Source of the DNA: a bacterium | GTDB taxonomy: Bacteria > Patescibacteria > CPR2 > UBA1875 > JAJYID01 | Direction: 5' to 3' | Assembly: GCA_030647205.1 (NCBI GenBank) | Contig: JAUSJO010000002.1 | Span: 248,001 to 312,000, forward strand | DNA: 64,000 nucleotides | Shown: piece by piece, positions 15,769 to 23,858 of the stretch | How the letters are laid out: each line of letters opens with the position of its first letter | Position numbering within the stretch: the stretch's first letter is position 1 | Position numbers and translations under genes: made by a program | The notes under the pieces: model-generated | The model's input: the letters and a program-made list of their open reading frames with translations, nothing else | Databases searched by the model: none | What the model was told of the DNA's origin: nothing

Positions 15769-16887
15769 ATGTTGACAAACACTCTTTCAACCGAGCTTGT
15801 TAAGAGGGTATCGGGGATTACCAAAAACCCCATTGCTATTTTAGACTTGTCCGGCGACATTCTGGCAAAAAGTGAAAACTTCAAATACAGTTCTAGCCAT
15901 ATTGATATTAAACACTCTAAGAAGGCCTTGCCTCTTTTGGTAGAAGGAGAAAAGGTTGGGTATGTTTATCTTGATGCGTCTCCTCATGTTATTTCTGAGG
16001 AAGGCGACATCATAAAGTCGATGCTGGAGCTTATCCTGCATCAGAAAACCATTTTAGAAAATATTACTTCCGAAGACAGGAAAATCAATAAATTTATTTA
16101 TGATCTCTTGCATCAAGCCGACTATGACGAGTCTGAGGCTATTTCTGAGGCAAAAGTATATGGATTTGACCTCAAAAAACCAAGGATGGTTTTGCTTATT
16201 GATCTTGGCGGTGAAATTAAGAGTACATTATTCAGCGAAAATTTGAGTTGTAACGAAAAAGACTCTTTCTGGGCAAAGATAAAAAGATCTCTTACTTCCC
16301 AAACAGAGTCTTTTTATACAAGGAATAGGGATAATGTGGTCGCTTATATCGGAGGCAGCCGGTTTGTGGTGCTCAAAAGTCTGGGTTCTGAAGAGGAAAT
16401 GGTCGCTAACTTTAAGCATATTTTAAAAACATTGAATTCTTTTGAATATAGCTTAAAGAGTGAGTTCCGCGGAGATGTGACTATTGGTGTGGGGAAATAC
16501 TATTCTGGAATCTCAGGGCTTAAAGAATCGTATGAGGAAGCGCTTATTGCCATGAACTTTGGTGAAAAGGTTTGGGGTAAAGATAAAGTTTACAGTTTTG
16601 ACAGCTTCGGTGTTGTGGCTCCGCTCATAAACAGCGGCAAGGGCTTGGACTTTCCGAAAAATGTCTTTGAAGGCTTTTCAAATGAGGAGCTAAAGCATAC
16701 TTTGGATGTCTTTTTTGAAAATAACATGAGTCTGACCCAAACGGCAAAGAAGCTAAAGATTCATAGAAATACGCTCGTTTATAGGTTGGACAAAATATCC
16801 GAGAATCTGCGGCTTGATCCAAGGTTGTTTGATGATGCGGTTCAAATAAAACTATCAATGCTTTTTGGAGAACTGGTCCATCAATAA
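15769..16887 (+). CDS. PucR/CdaR-type transcriptional regulator (copy 1)
   Basis: A 372-residue probable DNA-binding regulator. The N-terminus (ELVKRVSGITKNPIAILDLSG, residues 8-28) resembles a sugar-diacid-recognition/PAS-like sensor. The middle matches the GGDEF-like module of CdaR/PucR proteins (TIGVGKYYSGISGLKESYEEALIAM). The C-terminal PucR-type helix-turn-helix is clear: SLTQTAKKLKIHRNTLVYRLDKI near residue 320. It is followed after 39 nt by a paralogue in the same direction. The effector is unknown. No sugar-diacid genes are nearby, so the name reflects domain structure only. Confidence 0.82.
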   Translation: MLTNTLSTELVKRVSGITKNPIAILDLSGDILAKSENFKYSSSHIDIKHSKKALPLLVEGEKVGYVYLDASPHVISEEGDIIKSMLELILHQKTILENITSEDRKINKFIYDLLHQADYDESEAISEAKVYGFDLKKPRMVLLIDLGGEIKSTLFSENLSCNEKDSFWAKIKRSLTSQTESFYTRNRDNVVAYIGGSRFVVLKSLGSEEEMVANFKHILKTLNSFEYSLKSEFRGDVTIGVGKYYSGISGLKESYEEALIAMNFGEKVWGKDKVYSFDSFGVVAPLINSGKGLDFPKNVFEGFSNEELKHTLDVFFENNMSLTQTAKKLKIHRNTLVYRLDKISENLRLDPRLFDDAVQIKLSMLFGELVHQ

Positions 16888-16926
16888 TTCATAATTAAAA
16901 ATTAACAATTCAAAATTGAGGAAATT

Positions 16927-18120
16927 ATGAGATTAACAAAAGAAATTAGCGAAGAGCTGCTTACAAAAATAGAAAGGGTAATTGGTCGCAAGGCTTATCT
17001 ATTTGACGAGAATGGTATCGCCATGGATGGAGCGCCTGCGAAGATTGATCTTTTAGCCCTGAAGGTGATTCAGAGTACACGGGAGATAACAGAGAAAAAA
17101 GAAGAGAAGTACTTTAGTTGTACGCCGATAGTTTATGAAGACAAGGTTATCGGGGCCGTATGCGCCGGAGATGATAAAAAAGAAGATTCTCTAGAGTTCG
17201 CCGGTCTTGCTAAGGGGCTAGCTGAGGTTCTTTTATACGAAGAGTTCCTTGTAAAAAACATACATGTAGCGAACGATCTCAGGAGTGATTTCATCAAAGA
17301 AATCTTGACTGGGACAAAAATCCAAACGACCGAGGAAGCTGTCGAACAGGGGGACATAATCGGAGTAAATCTCAGGTTTAAATATGCGGTAATGATATTT
17401 AAAATAGATGATCTTTATCAGACATATATAGAACATAACAAAAAAATGCGTATTGAGACTGCCAGGGCCAAGTTTCAAGAATATTTAAAGGGAATAGAGG
17501 ATAATCTTCTTTGTTCTTTTGAGGGAGAGATACAAAACTGTATAGTTTATATAGGTGACGGGAAGTTTGTGATACTTAAGGAAATAAAAGGGGATGGTAC
17601 CGATACTTTGAATTCGTTTAAAACCTTAAAAGATAGTGGAAAGCAAATTTATGCGGTACTCAAGAAAAAGTTCCCTGATCGCGTCAGGGTTTCGGTAGGC
17701 CAGTATTATCAGGGACTTTCGGGGCTTAGAAAATCATATGAAGATTCAAACATTGCACTCCGGCTTGGTGAAAAAGTTTTGACGGAAAGTGGAGTCTACC
17801 ATATCTTGGATGTTGCGATGTTTGTCGGTCTTTTAGGCGACGTTGCAAGCACCAGAAAGAATGAGCTTTCTTATCAAGTTCTCAGGAAGTTGTATATGGA
17901 TAAAGATCTGCTTAAAACTACCAGTGTTTTCTTGGAAAATGGGATGAATCTGACCGAAGCGTCGAAAAAACTTCATTTGCATAGAAATACTTTGATTTAC
18001 AGGCTTCATAAAGTGAAAGAACTTATAGGGCTCGACCCGACAAGATTTTATGACGCGCTCCAGATAAAACTAGGGCTTATGGACACGTCAGAACAGGGTG
18101 TGCCCGCGGAAGTGAACTAG
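16927..18120 (+). CDS. PucR/CdaR-type transcriptional regulator (copy 2)
   Basis: A 397-residue paralogue of the preceding gene with the same order of modules. The N-terminal sensor begins RLTKEISEELLTKIERVIGR. The central module has VSVGQYYQGLSGLRKSYEDSN, almost parallel to copy 1, and the C-terminal helix-turn-helix is NLTEASKKLHLHRNTLIYRL near residue 345. The two have diverged strongly in the sensor part, suggesting different signals or heteromer formation. The spacer is AT-rich with a weak GAGG ribosome-binding site, so the pair is probably one transcript. Downstream follow about 860 bp without a convincing gene. Confidence 0.82.
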   Translation: MRLTKEISEELLTKIERVIGRKAYLFDENGIAMDGAPAKIDLLALKVIQSTREITEKKEEKYFSCTPIVYEDKVIGAVCAGDDKKEDSLEFAGLAKGLAEVLLYEEFLVKNIHVANDLRSDFIKEILTGTKIQTTEEAVEQGDIIGVNLRFKYAVMIFKIDDLYQTYIEHNKKMRIETARAKFQEYLKGIEDNLLCSFEGEIQNCIVYIGDGKFVILKEIKGDGTDTLNSFKTLKDSGKQIYAVLKKKFPDRVRVSVGQYYQGLSGLRKSYEDSNIALRLGEKVLTESGVYHILDVAMFVGLLGDVASTRKNELSYQVLRKLYMDKDLLKTTSVFLENGMNLTEASKKLHLHRNTLIYRLHKVKELIGLDPTRFYDALQIKLGLMDTSEQGVPAEVN

Positions 18121-18177
18121 CCTCTCGACATTTCTCCAAAATATTTACTAAAAAATTCCCGAATTTTTGTTAACTCC

Positions 18178-18475
18178 TACAATGAAACGGGGTATCCAGT
18201 CTTATATCATTGGTTTACTCCTCGAAGGATTTGGGCACATTAAAAAATAGTTTTACGCGTTCTGCCATGTACGGTTACGTGCAACCTCTAAAATTAACAA
18301 ATGTCTAACGTTTATCTTTGGCTGCGGCCGGGAAACCAGACAAAAATTTTTACCCATAGGTTGTCACCGCTCGGCATGGCGGAAGACGCAAAACTGTTTT
18401 ACGACAAGAGATTCAAAATCAGTTTTATGGCGATGCAAAGAGCAACTTTCAAATGAAAGTTGCTCTTTGTTTTTA
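18178..18475 (+). ncRNA. Candidate structured non-coding RNA
   Basis: About 290 nt between a TACAAT-like -10 (18178-18183) and a strong terminator, with no convincing reading frame. Local stems can be drawn, for example CCGC-8 nt-GCGG around 18388-18407 and AAAACTG paired with CAGTTTT around 18411-18426 in the terminal third. The segment GGAAGACGCAAAACTG recalls part of GEMM riboswitches, but the required partner motifs are missing. I could not match it to 6S, RNase P or SRP RNA by eye. It may also simply be a long 3' region of the PucR transcript. Confidence 0.3.
18436..18475 (+). terminator. Strong intrinsic terminator
   Basis: CAAAGAGCAACTTTC-4 nt-GAAAGTTGCTCTTTG is a 15-bp perfect stem followed by TTTTT. 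It ends either the PucR transcript or a separate RNA. Confidence 0.9.
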
Positions 18476-18535
18476 GCATTGTTTTCTTGAAAACTAATAT
18501 TGACTGAGCATTCCCTTGAGGGGAACCAAAATGTC

Positions 18536-18635
18536 TGTCATTCTGGCTTGTCCAGAGTCGCATTTGTCATCCTGAGGCACGAAGGATCTCATCCCACATT
18601 CCTTTGTCATTCCCGCGGAGGCGGGAATCCAGTCT
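18536..18635. repeat. Cluster of GTCATYC-type dispersed repeats
   Basis: Three successive units begin GTCATTCTGGC, GTCATCCTGAGG and GTCATTCCCGCGGAGG. The last contains the small palindrome TTCCCGCGGAGGCGGGAA. They share the terminal style of the element inside miaB. The rest of 18480-18860 is AT-rich with no gene that I can support. Confidence 0.6.
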
Positions 18636-18867
18636 TTAAGTATAGTCTCTACTTTTTGATAGCAAAAAGTAACAAAAACTACCGGCTAACGATTCTTTTC
18701 AAAGTGTCGAATTTCATCTCATTTCAGGTTCAAAAAAATTAACTCGTTTCACTCAAACAAAATTCTTTTTGAATCTTCATTCGATTTATTCTCTCCTTGA
18801 AAAAATCATGCCGGATTAGAACAGATTTATCTTCAAACTATTCCAACAGTTCAAACAATTTTCGCCA

Positions 18868-18984
18868 TTGACAGGTGTAAAACTATTATGGTACTTTTGC
18901 CCTAATGAGGAGGGCTTCGAATAATTTCGGAGCGGAGGGTGGTTGAGGTGTTGACCTCTAAAAAAGGAAAGGAGGTGAAGTAAA
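18868..18984 (+). promoter_or_regulatory. Promoter and leader of the mechanosensitive-channel-like gene
   Basis: TTGACA at 18868 with a weak -10 about 17-18 nt downstream, then a G-rich leader with small hairpins (GCCCT-7 nt-AGGGC; GAGGT-4 nt-ACCTC) ending in GGAAAGGAGG before the ATG at 18985. Confidence 0.45.
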
Positions 18985-19653
18985 ATGGGAGATACTGCAA
19001 CAGCAGTTACTGACGCAGTCAGAAATACTCTGTCTGATGTCATAGCTTATATTCCTGATCTTGTTGCCGCCATCATAGTTGTTCTTGTTGGTATTATAGT
19101 TGCTTGGGCTGTAAAAACCGTGATCGTTAAAGGTCTCGGCTTTTTGCAAATCAAGAAATATACCGATGCAGTTGGGCTTAACAAGGTTATAACAAAAGAT
19201 GTTGAAGTAGTTGACTTGCTTGGTGATATCGCAAAGTGGGTTATACTTCTAACCTTTATCATTGTTGCTCTTGATGTAGCAAAGCTTTCCGGAGCAAACG
19301 ATCTTTTGAAGAGCGTACTTGCATATATACCCAATGTTGCTAAAGCCGCAGTCCTTTTGTTTATCGGCGTAGTTGTAGCAGACCTTGCTTCAAGGGTCGT
19401 GAAAGCTACTGCTAACTCAATAGGCGTAAGAGCAAGCGAAATCCTATCTGACATTGCTAGATGGGCTATTATTATCGCTGCTTTTTTCCAGGCGATGAAA
19501 CTTTTGGGTCTTATTGCCGGGCCAATCGAAACTCTATGGACAGGTGTTATTGCTTTCTTAGCAATTGCCGGTGGTCTTGCTTTCGGTCTTGGGGGCAAAG
19601 ATGCAGCGACAGATATCATTAACTCTGTCAAAAAGGCGTTTCCAAAGAAGTAG
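18985..19653 (+). CDS. Mechanosensitive-channel-like membrane protein (conserved TM-helix repeat)
   Basis: A 222-residue protein with the 'conserved TM helix' repeats seen at the N-terminus of small-conductance mechanosensitive channel relatives. Repeat-like pairs of an amphipathic and a TM segment are IPDLVAAIIVVLVGIIVAWAV near residue 25 and IPNVAKAAVLLFIGVVVADL near 115. A C-terminal segment ends GGLAFGLGGKDAATDIINSV, like the start of the MscS pore helix and beta domain. The full MscS beta domain is absent, so it is a pore-only or regulatory relative. A very strong Shine-Dalgarno (GGAAAGGAGGTGAAG) suggests high expression. Confidence 0.8.
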   Translation: MGDTATAVTDAVRNTLSDVIAYIPDLVAAIIVVLVGIIVAWAVKTVIVKGLGFLQIKKYTDAVGLNKVITKDVEVVDLLGDIAKWVILLTFIIVALDVAKLSGANDLLKSVLAYIPNVAKAAVLLFIGVVVADLASRVVKATANSIGVRASEILSDIARWAIIIAAFFQAMKLLGLIAGPIETLWTGVIAFLAIAGGLAFGLGGKDAATDIINSVKKAFPKK

Positions 19654-19690
19654 GAACTTATCTTACGTAAAAACTAGGAAACAAAAACAA

Positions 19691-19730
19691 AAAAGAGAAA
19701 GGCGCGATTACGCGCCTTTCTCTTTTGTAA
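19691..19730. terminator. Bidirectional terminator between convergent genes
   Basis: A 16-bp perfect stem, AAAAGAGAAAGGCGCG with its complement and an ATTA loop, between the plus-strand gene ending at 19653 and the minus-strand GalT-like gene. Confidence 0.92.
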
Positions 19731-19739
19731 CTATTTTAT

Positions 19740-20690
19740 TTATCTTCCTATAGCTACCTTTTTAGATTTAGATTTTCCTTTATAAAATTTTGCGGCATCT
19801 TCCGGCGGGATGGAATTGATAATTATTCCTGTTCCGAGCTCAACTCCTGCCCAAACATTTGGCCTAGGGTCAAGCTTTAAGACCATATGGTGTCCGCAGT
19901 CATCAAAGCTATTGTGGAAGAAGTAGTTGTAGCTTAAACCGATTGATTCAACTTTTCCGATGATATGCTTCATGGCTTCGGCTAGGGAATGTTTCTCATC
20001 TTGATTCATATCAAATAGGCTTGAAACGTGTCTTTTTGGAATAAACCAGACGCTATACGGATACTCTGAGGCAAACGGACAAAGCGCAAAAATGTTTTTG
20101 TCTTCCCACGCAACTCTCGGCGACTTTTTCTCATCCTTTATAATGTCGCAGTATGGACATGTTTTGTTCTTTAATGTATAGTCGTCGATTGCAAGAATTT
20201 CTTCACGAATTAGCGGTGGCAACATGGGCAGTGCGATAACTTGAGAGTGAGCATGGTCTATGCTTTCGCCGGCTTTTCCTCCCTCGTTTTTAAATACCAA
20301 AACATAACGAATCTTATCTACTTTCTTCAGAGATTCATATCTTTCAGAGTAGACGTCGAGGATTTTTTTGATATGCTCTATAGGCAGTTCGTGGATTTCT
20401 TTGTTATGGTAAGGAGACTCGATAATTATTTCTTGCTTACCGTAAGCATATTTGTTATCAAGCGTCAGAGCAGGATAAATGTTTTTTATAACCCTGATAA
20501 GCCAGCCGCCCTTTAAATCAGGAAGTTCATATATAAGTTTTACCTTTCCTCCCGGGCACATAAAACAGTCTTTTTTAGTGCTATCATCCTCTGTACAAAC
20601 TTTTGTGATATGTGGCCTTTGGCCCCTTTTGGGTGAGATGATGACGTATTTGTCTTGAAAGTAATGTTTTCGTATTTCGCTTTTTTTCAT
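19740..20690 (-). CDS. GalT-family galactose-1-phosphate uridylyltransferase-like protein
   Basis: A 316-residue HIT-superfamily nucleotidyltransferase, predicted to transfer UMP between UDP-sugar and sugar-1-phosphate. It has a Cys pair near residue 40 (CFMCPGGK) and the zinc-type CPYCDI pair near 175. The nucleotide-binding/catalytic region is DHAHSQVIALPML (H-x-H-x-Q in place of HPHxQ), and the C-terminal FHNSFDDCGHHMVLKLDPRPN motif is present. Galactose-pathway partners galK and galE are not in the window, so the sugar specificity is open. ADP-sugar phosphorylase-like activity is an alternative. The start has TATAAT and GGAGGG upstream. Confidence 0.82.
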   Translation of the reverse strand: MKKSEIRKHYFQDKYVIISPKRGQRPHITKVCTEDDSTKKDCFMCPGGKVKLIYELPDLKGGWLIRVIKNIYPALTLDNKYAYGKQEIIIESPYHNKEIHELPIEHIKKILDVYSERYESLKKVDKIRYVLVFKNEGGKAGESIDHAHSQVIALPMLPPLIREEILAIDDYTLKNKTCPYCDIIKDEKKSPRVAWEDKNIFALCPFASEYPYSVWFIPKRHVSSLFDMNQDEKHSLAEAMKHIIGKVESIGLSYNYFFHNSFDDCGHHMVLKLDPRPNVWAGVELGTGIIINSIPPEDAAKFYKGKSKSKKVAIGR

Positions 20691-20751
20691 AAAAAAATCC
20701 CTCCAAGAAGATTATACAAAGAAATGAGTGATTTAAAAAGGAAAAAGTTAA

Positions 20752-20783
20752 AGCCCCGCGAAAATTAATTCGCGGGGCTAGAT
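20752..20783 (-). terminator. Terminator of purM operon
   Basis: AGCCCCGCG-10 nt-CGCGGGGCT hairpin followed on the minus strand by TTAACTTTTTCC. Confidence 0.85.
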
Positions 20784-20784
20784 T

Positions 20785-21270
20785 TTAGTGCTGAGGAAAG
20801 GGTTTGCCGGTTTTGGTTGCGACCAAAACGGGGCGCATGCCTTTCATCACTGTTCTGTCTCCATCTGTTTTAAAGCCGAAGGCTTCAAGCCAAGGGGTAA
20901 GCTTTAAGGTCTGATGGAAAGATCCTTGATGAAAATGAAGAACTATCCCATCATCTTCTGGTTTTAATCCCACTAAGTCATGACCTATCAACTCACTCAG
21001 TTCTCCTATACTTTCTTCGGCCGAAGTGTAATCTTCCTCAGGGAAGATTTTGTTAGCTTTATGGAAGAGGAGTTTCACATAACTGTTACTGACACCATTG
21101 TATGCGCATATGGCTAGGTACAAAGGAGACTCTTCTTCATCGGTGGTTTCAAACTCCAGATACAGGCCTTTATTCTGCTTTTCTATGTAGATTGCGGTAA
21201 CTGTTCTGGGGATTAGGTTACTGATTTCTTGAGCGTCTTTTTCACACAAGGTTTTTTCCGTTGCTGCCAA
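20785..21270 (-). CDS. Hypothetical protein, last gene of purM operon
   Basis: A 161-residue soluble protein I do not recognise. It begins MAATEKTLCEKDAQEISNLI, has an alternating beta-rich middle (AIYIEKQNKGLYLEFETTDE, SPLYLAICAYNGVSNSYVKL) and a His-containing segment (GIVLHFHQGSFHQTLKL). A TTG start at 21270 is chosen because AAGAAGGAG lies 9 nt upstream and nothing else in frame has a ribosome-binding site. It lies 76 nt after purM and ends at the operon terminator. A link to purine metabolism is not supported by sequence. Confidence 0.6.
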   Translation of the reverse strand: MAATEKTLCEKDAQEISNLIPRTVTAIYIEKQNKGLYLEFETTDEEESPLYLAICAYNGVSNSYVKLLFHKANKIFPEEDYTSAEESIGELSELIGHDLVGLKPEDDGIVLHFHQGSFHQTLKLTPWLEAFGFKTDGDRTVMKGMRPVLVATKTGKPFPQH

Positions 21271-21346
21271 GTGAGCTCACTCCTTCTTTAGAAATTAGAG
21301 GATGATAGCCGGCAAGGTATGCTTATCCTACCTACTTCTTTCTTAC

Positions 21347-22453
21347 CTAGAACTTCAGAAGTTGTCCCGGCTTGTTAAGTCCTCGGCTTGTGATGACAAT
21401 ACCAGGAATATGAGTTACTTCTCCGATGACCCTAGCTTTGATTTCATGGCTTTGGGCGACTTGGATGACGCTGTTTGGCTCCGGTGTGGAGACGATCATG
21501 CCTTGCCCCATGTTCCATGTTTTGTAGGCCTCTTCATCACTGATCTCGCCGATATCTTGCAGGTATCTAACAATGGTACTCGGTTCGATCGGTTCAGAGA
21601 TTCTTGCTCCCAGACCGGATGGTTTTAACATCCTTCCCAATTTCTCTGGGATGCCACCACCTGTGATATGGGCAGCGCCGGTGATCTTGGCTTGCGGTTC
21701 GCCTTCATAGCCGCCGAACATGTCTAGTAGGGCCTTGGTATAGATACGGGATGGCGTCAGAATCATTTCTGCCAACTCTGTATCCTCATGCCAGTCAGGG
21801 CCCACCTTGTCTTCGAGGACTTTTCTGATTAATGAAAAGCCGTTCGATCGGAATCCGGGTTCCCAAAGGCCTACAAGGGAGTCGCCGACTTTGACCTCTT
21901 TCCCAGTCAGCATTCTTTCCTTTTTGGCTATCCAGATGATGCCGGCAGACCAGTTATAGTTGAAAGATCCATAGCCGGATACTCTCGCTCCTATCTCTGC
22001 GATTTCGCCGTTGATAACGGCAACCCCAGCTTCTCCGGCAGCATTGACATATCCGCGACCTAGCTGCTTTAAAAGGTCAATGTTTGACTCTTTGTTATTG
22101 CCGAGACTTTTGACATCGAGAACAGAACCGATAACGAATGGTTCTGCACCCCGAATGACTGCATCGTCGCAGGCCATTGCAAAGAGATCATGGGCGACGG
22201 TGTCATGCTTTGCCAATCTTTCAGCAATCTCAACCTTTGTTCCTATACCGTCGAAACCAAAGCTCATGAAAGAGCCCGTGGGTAGTCCTGATACATCGAA
22301 GCCTCGAACCCCGGAAAAGTCATCAAAAGGAGAGACTATCTCTCCGAACTTTCCCTCGCGATTTTTCCACGTTTGTTTGGCAGCTTCAAAAAGAACCCTC
22401 GAAGCATCATTGCCGAGTTCGACATTTACGCCAGAATTCTTGTAAGTAGTCAC
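21347..22453 (-). CDS. purM: Phosphoribosylformylglycinamidine cyclo-ligase (AIR synthase)
   Basis: Closes the imidazole ring in purine synthesis (FGAM to AIR, ATP-dependent). The 368-residue protein shows the PurM order: YKNSGVNVELGNDASRVL at the N-terminus, the SFGFDGIGTKVEIAE nucleotide-binding block, DLFAMACDDAVIRGAEP, and NGEIAEIGARVSGYG. GFRSNGFSLIRKVL and ITGAAHITGGGIPEKLGRML follow. Translation likely starts at the GTG at 22453, 6 nt after AAAGGAAG. It is slightly longer than typical bacterial PurM (~345). No other purine-synthesis gene is present in the window, so a lone or repurposed role is possible. Confidence 0.9.
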   Translation of the reverse strand: MTTYKNSGVNVELGNDASRVLFEAAKQTWKNREGKFGEIVSPFDDFSGVRGFDVSGLPTGSFMSFGFDGIGTKVEIAERLAKHDTVAHDLFAMACDDAVIRGAEPFVIGSVLDVKSLGNNKESNIDLLKQLGRGYVNAAGEAGVAVINGEIAEIGARVSGYGSFNYNWSAGIIWIAKKERMLTGKEVKVGDSLVGLWEPGFRSNGFSLIRKVLEDKVGPDWHEDTELAEMILTPSRIYTKALLDMFGGYEGEPQAKITGAAHITGGGIPEKLGRMLKPSGLGARISEPIEPSTIVRYLQDIGEISDEEAYKTWNMGQGMIVSTPEPNSVIQVAQSHEIKARVIGEVTHIPGIVITSRGLNKPGQLLKF

Positions 22454-22464
22454 TTAGCTTCCTT

Positions 22465-22653
22465 TCAGGAGGGTTTGGTAATACCTAGAGTTTCTCTGAT
22501 ACTTTCTGGTGAGCAGTCAGCATCTTTGGGTAGCTTCCCAATCTCTATACTACCCATGCCATCGCTGAAAAAACCTTGTTCTGTCAGTTCGTCCATAAAA
22601 GGATCAGCCGGCGGCAGATTTTCTGCTCGTAAGAGTTTATGGAACCCTTTCAT
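22465..22653 (-). CDS. 62-residue hypothetical protein, first gene of purM operon
   Basis: A small soluble protein (MKGFHKLLRAENLPPADPFM at the N-terminus; SPESIRETLGITKPS at the end) of unknown function. AAAGGAG lies 8 nt before the ATG and the stop is 11 nt before the purM GTG, so the two are surely cotranscribed. The leader contains a terminator-like hairpin, so this short frame could also act in attenuation. It contains one Cys and no TM segment. Confidence 0.6.
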   Translation of the reverse strand: MKGFHKLLRAENLPPADPFMDELTEQGFFSDGMGSIEIGKLPKDADCSPESIRETLGITKPS

Positions 22654-22680
22654 GATTTCACTCCTTTCAAGTTGCTAAAC

Positions 22681-22712
22681 AAAAATAAGGGCCTTTTGCC
22701 CTCTTATTTTTA
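22681..22712 (-). promoter_or_regulatory. Terminator-like hairpin in the purM operon leader (attenuator candidate)
   Basis: AATAAGAGGGC-4 nt-GCCCTTATT followed by TTTTTG on the minus strand, between the operon promoter and the first gene. Readthrough would be needed for expression. Confidence 0.6.
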
Positions 22713-22726
22713 TTCTTGTCTCTAAG

Positions 22727-22756
22727 TAAAAGGTAGCATAATTTACATTTATTTTC
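22727..22756 (-). promoter_or_regulatory. Promoter of purM operon
   Basis: TTGAAA, 17-nt spacer ending TGC, TACCTT on the minus strand, upstream of the leader hairpin. Confidence 0.55.
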
Positions 22757-22768
22757 AACTTCTTAACC

Positions 22769-22797
22769 TTGAAATTTAGTCAAATTTGTGCTAGACT
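22769..22797 (+). promoter_or_regulatory. tmRNA promoter
   Basis: TTGAAA, 17-nt spacer ending TGC, TAGACT, 11 nt before the mature tmRNA 5' end. Confidence 0.7.
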
Positions 22798-22808
22798 TAG
22801 CTTTCTGT

Positions 22809-23201
22809 GGGGCTGTTTTGGCTTCGACGGAAGATCATTGAGGCACGTATGATGCAAGCCGCGATGACTGTCTCGCGTTACCCAGATAGTTAAAAGACAA
22901 GTGCTAAAACATTTGCAAGCAGAGTCGCTAGCGCTTTCCGCGTAAACGTCTTTGCACCAGCTGTAGCCTAAACGCTTCAGCCATCTCCCTTCGGGTTCTC
23001 GGGGTCGAAGAACGAGGTGTCATAATCTCGAGACGCTTTGTCGCCACACCGATAAACGGCAACTAAGACTTATCGGGCTAGGAAATCCGGTTTTTGTCCT
23101 GATTCTTACCGGACTTCCGAACTGAACAATCGGGTCTAAGCTTGCTAAGGTTGTACGGTTTTAACTTTCGGACGCGGGTTCGATTCCCGCCAGCTCCACC
23201 A
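22809..23201 (+). ncRNA. ssrA: Transfer-messenger RNA
   Basis: One-piece tmRNA of about 393 nt. The 5' end GGGGCTGTTTTGGCTTCGAC pairs with the 3' CAGCTCC-ACCA, and the T arm reads GGGTTCGATTCCCG. The tag frame 22903-22971 reads AKTFASRVASAFRVNVFAPA-VA then TAA. Its hydrophobic C-terminal end is typical of degradation tags. It works with SmpB, encoded at 38352, to rescue stalled ribosomes. A hairpin and T run (23201-23235) terminate it. Confidence 0.95.
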
Positions 23202-23236
23202 AAAAAAGAAAGTCTTTGAAGATTTTCTTTTTTTGG
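23202..23236 (+). terminator. tmRNA terminator
   Basis: A-rich arm AAAAAAGAAA pairs with TTTCTTTTTT around a short inner stem, immediately after the CCA end. Confidence 0.7.
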
Positions 23237-23289
23237 TTAATAGGAGCTTGAGAACGCCACTAGAAGATTTTTGAGGTCTTTTCTTATAT

Positions 23290-23670
23290 TTATTTTCCTG
23301 CCCTGTTAAGAAACTGTCTAATTTTACTTATTTTTTTATTGTCGGGTTCTTCATTGCTCTTCTGCTTTGTGGCTTTTCTTGTTTCTTTCAATACAGTATT
23401 GTCCATATTATCAATTTCTTTTTGGTCATGATCTGCGATTCTTTGCCATTTTTTAGCTTCTTTCCTTCCTGCACGTCTATCGGGTCCTCCCATGCTGTCT
23501 CTAAGTCTATATTCCGGGTCAGCGTTAGAATAACCATCAGCAATACTTTCATGTAATTTTTTGTCCTGCATTTTCTGATTTGTTCTTTCGGCAGCAACTT
23601 GGGCAATATCTGGATTGTTTATCCTACCGTATTCATCTTTTGACAAGTCTGGTCCTGTTGTGTTAAGCAT
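23290..23670 (-). CDS. Hydrophilic hypothetical protein
   Basis: A 126-residue highly charged soluble protein without Cys or hydrophobic segments, probably partly disordered. Landmarks are PDLSKDEYGRINNPDIAQVA at residues 8-27, a Gly/Asp/Arg stretch (MGGPDRRAGRKEAKKWQRI), and a basic C-terminus (KKISKIRQFLNRAGK). TAGGAG lies 6 nt before the ATG. No family recognised. It is convergent with tmRNA. Confidence 0.6.
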   Translation of the reverse strand: MLNTTGPDLSKDEYGRINNPDIAQVAAERTNQKMQDKKLHESIADGYSNADPEYRLRDSMGGPDRRAGRKEAKKWQRIADHDQKEIDNMDNTVLKETRKATKQKSNEEPDNKKISKIRQFLNRAGK

Positions 23671-23858
23671 TTTTTCTCCTAATTACTATTTATGTTTAGT
23701 ATAGTCTATTATTATCACCAAAACAAAAATAATAATATTTATTCAGCATAACCCAACTCCAATAGTAAAATCCCTGGGTATAAAAGTTCTAAATTTCTTC
23801 AACTATGCTTCACCAGATGATATTTTTTGATTTTTATATAGCCCTTAAATTAACAGAA

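Noticed and set aside
18380..18430. c-di-GMP (GEMM) riboswitch
   Set aside because: Only a GACGCAAAAC-like piece matches. The GNRA loop and the receptor segments of GEMM are absent, and no fitting downstream gene follows.
18536..18635. CRISPR array
   Set aside because: The units differ in length and sequence, there are no uniform spacers, and no cas genes are in the window.
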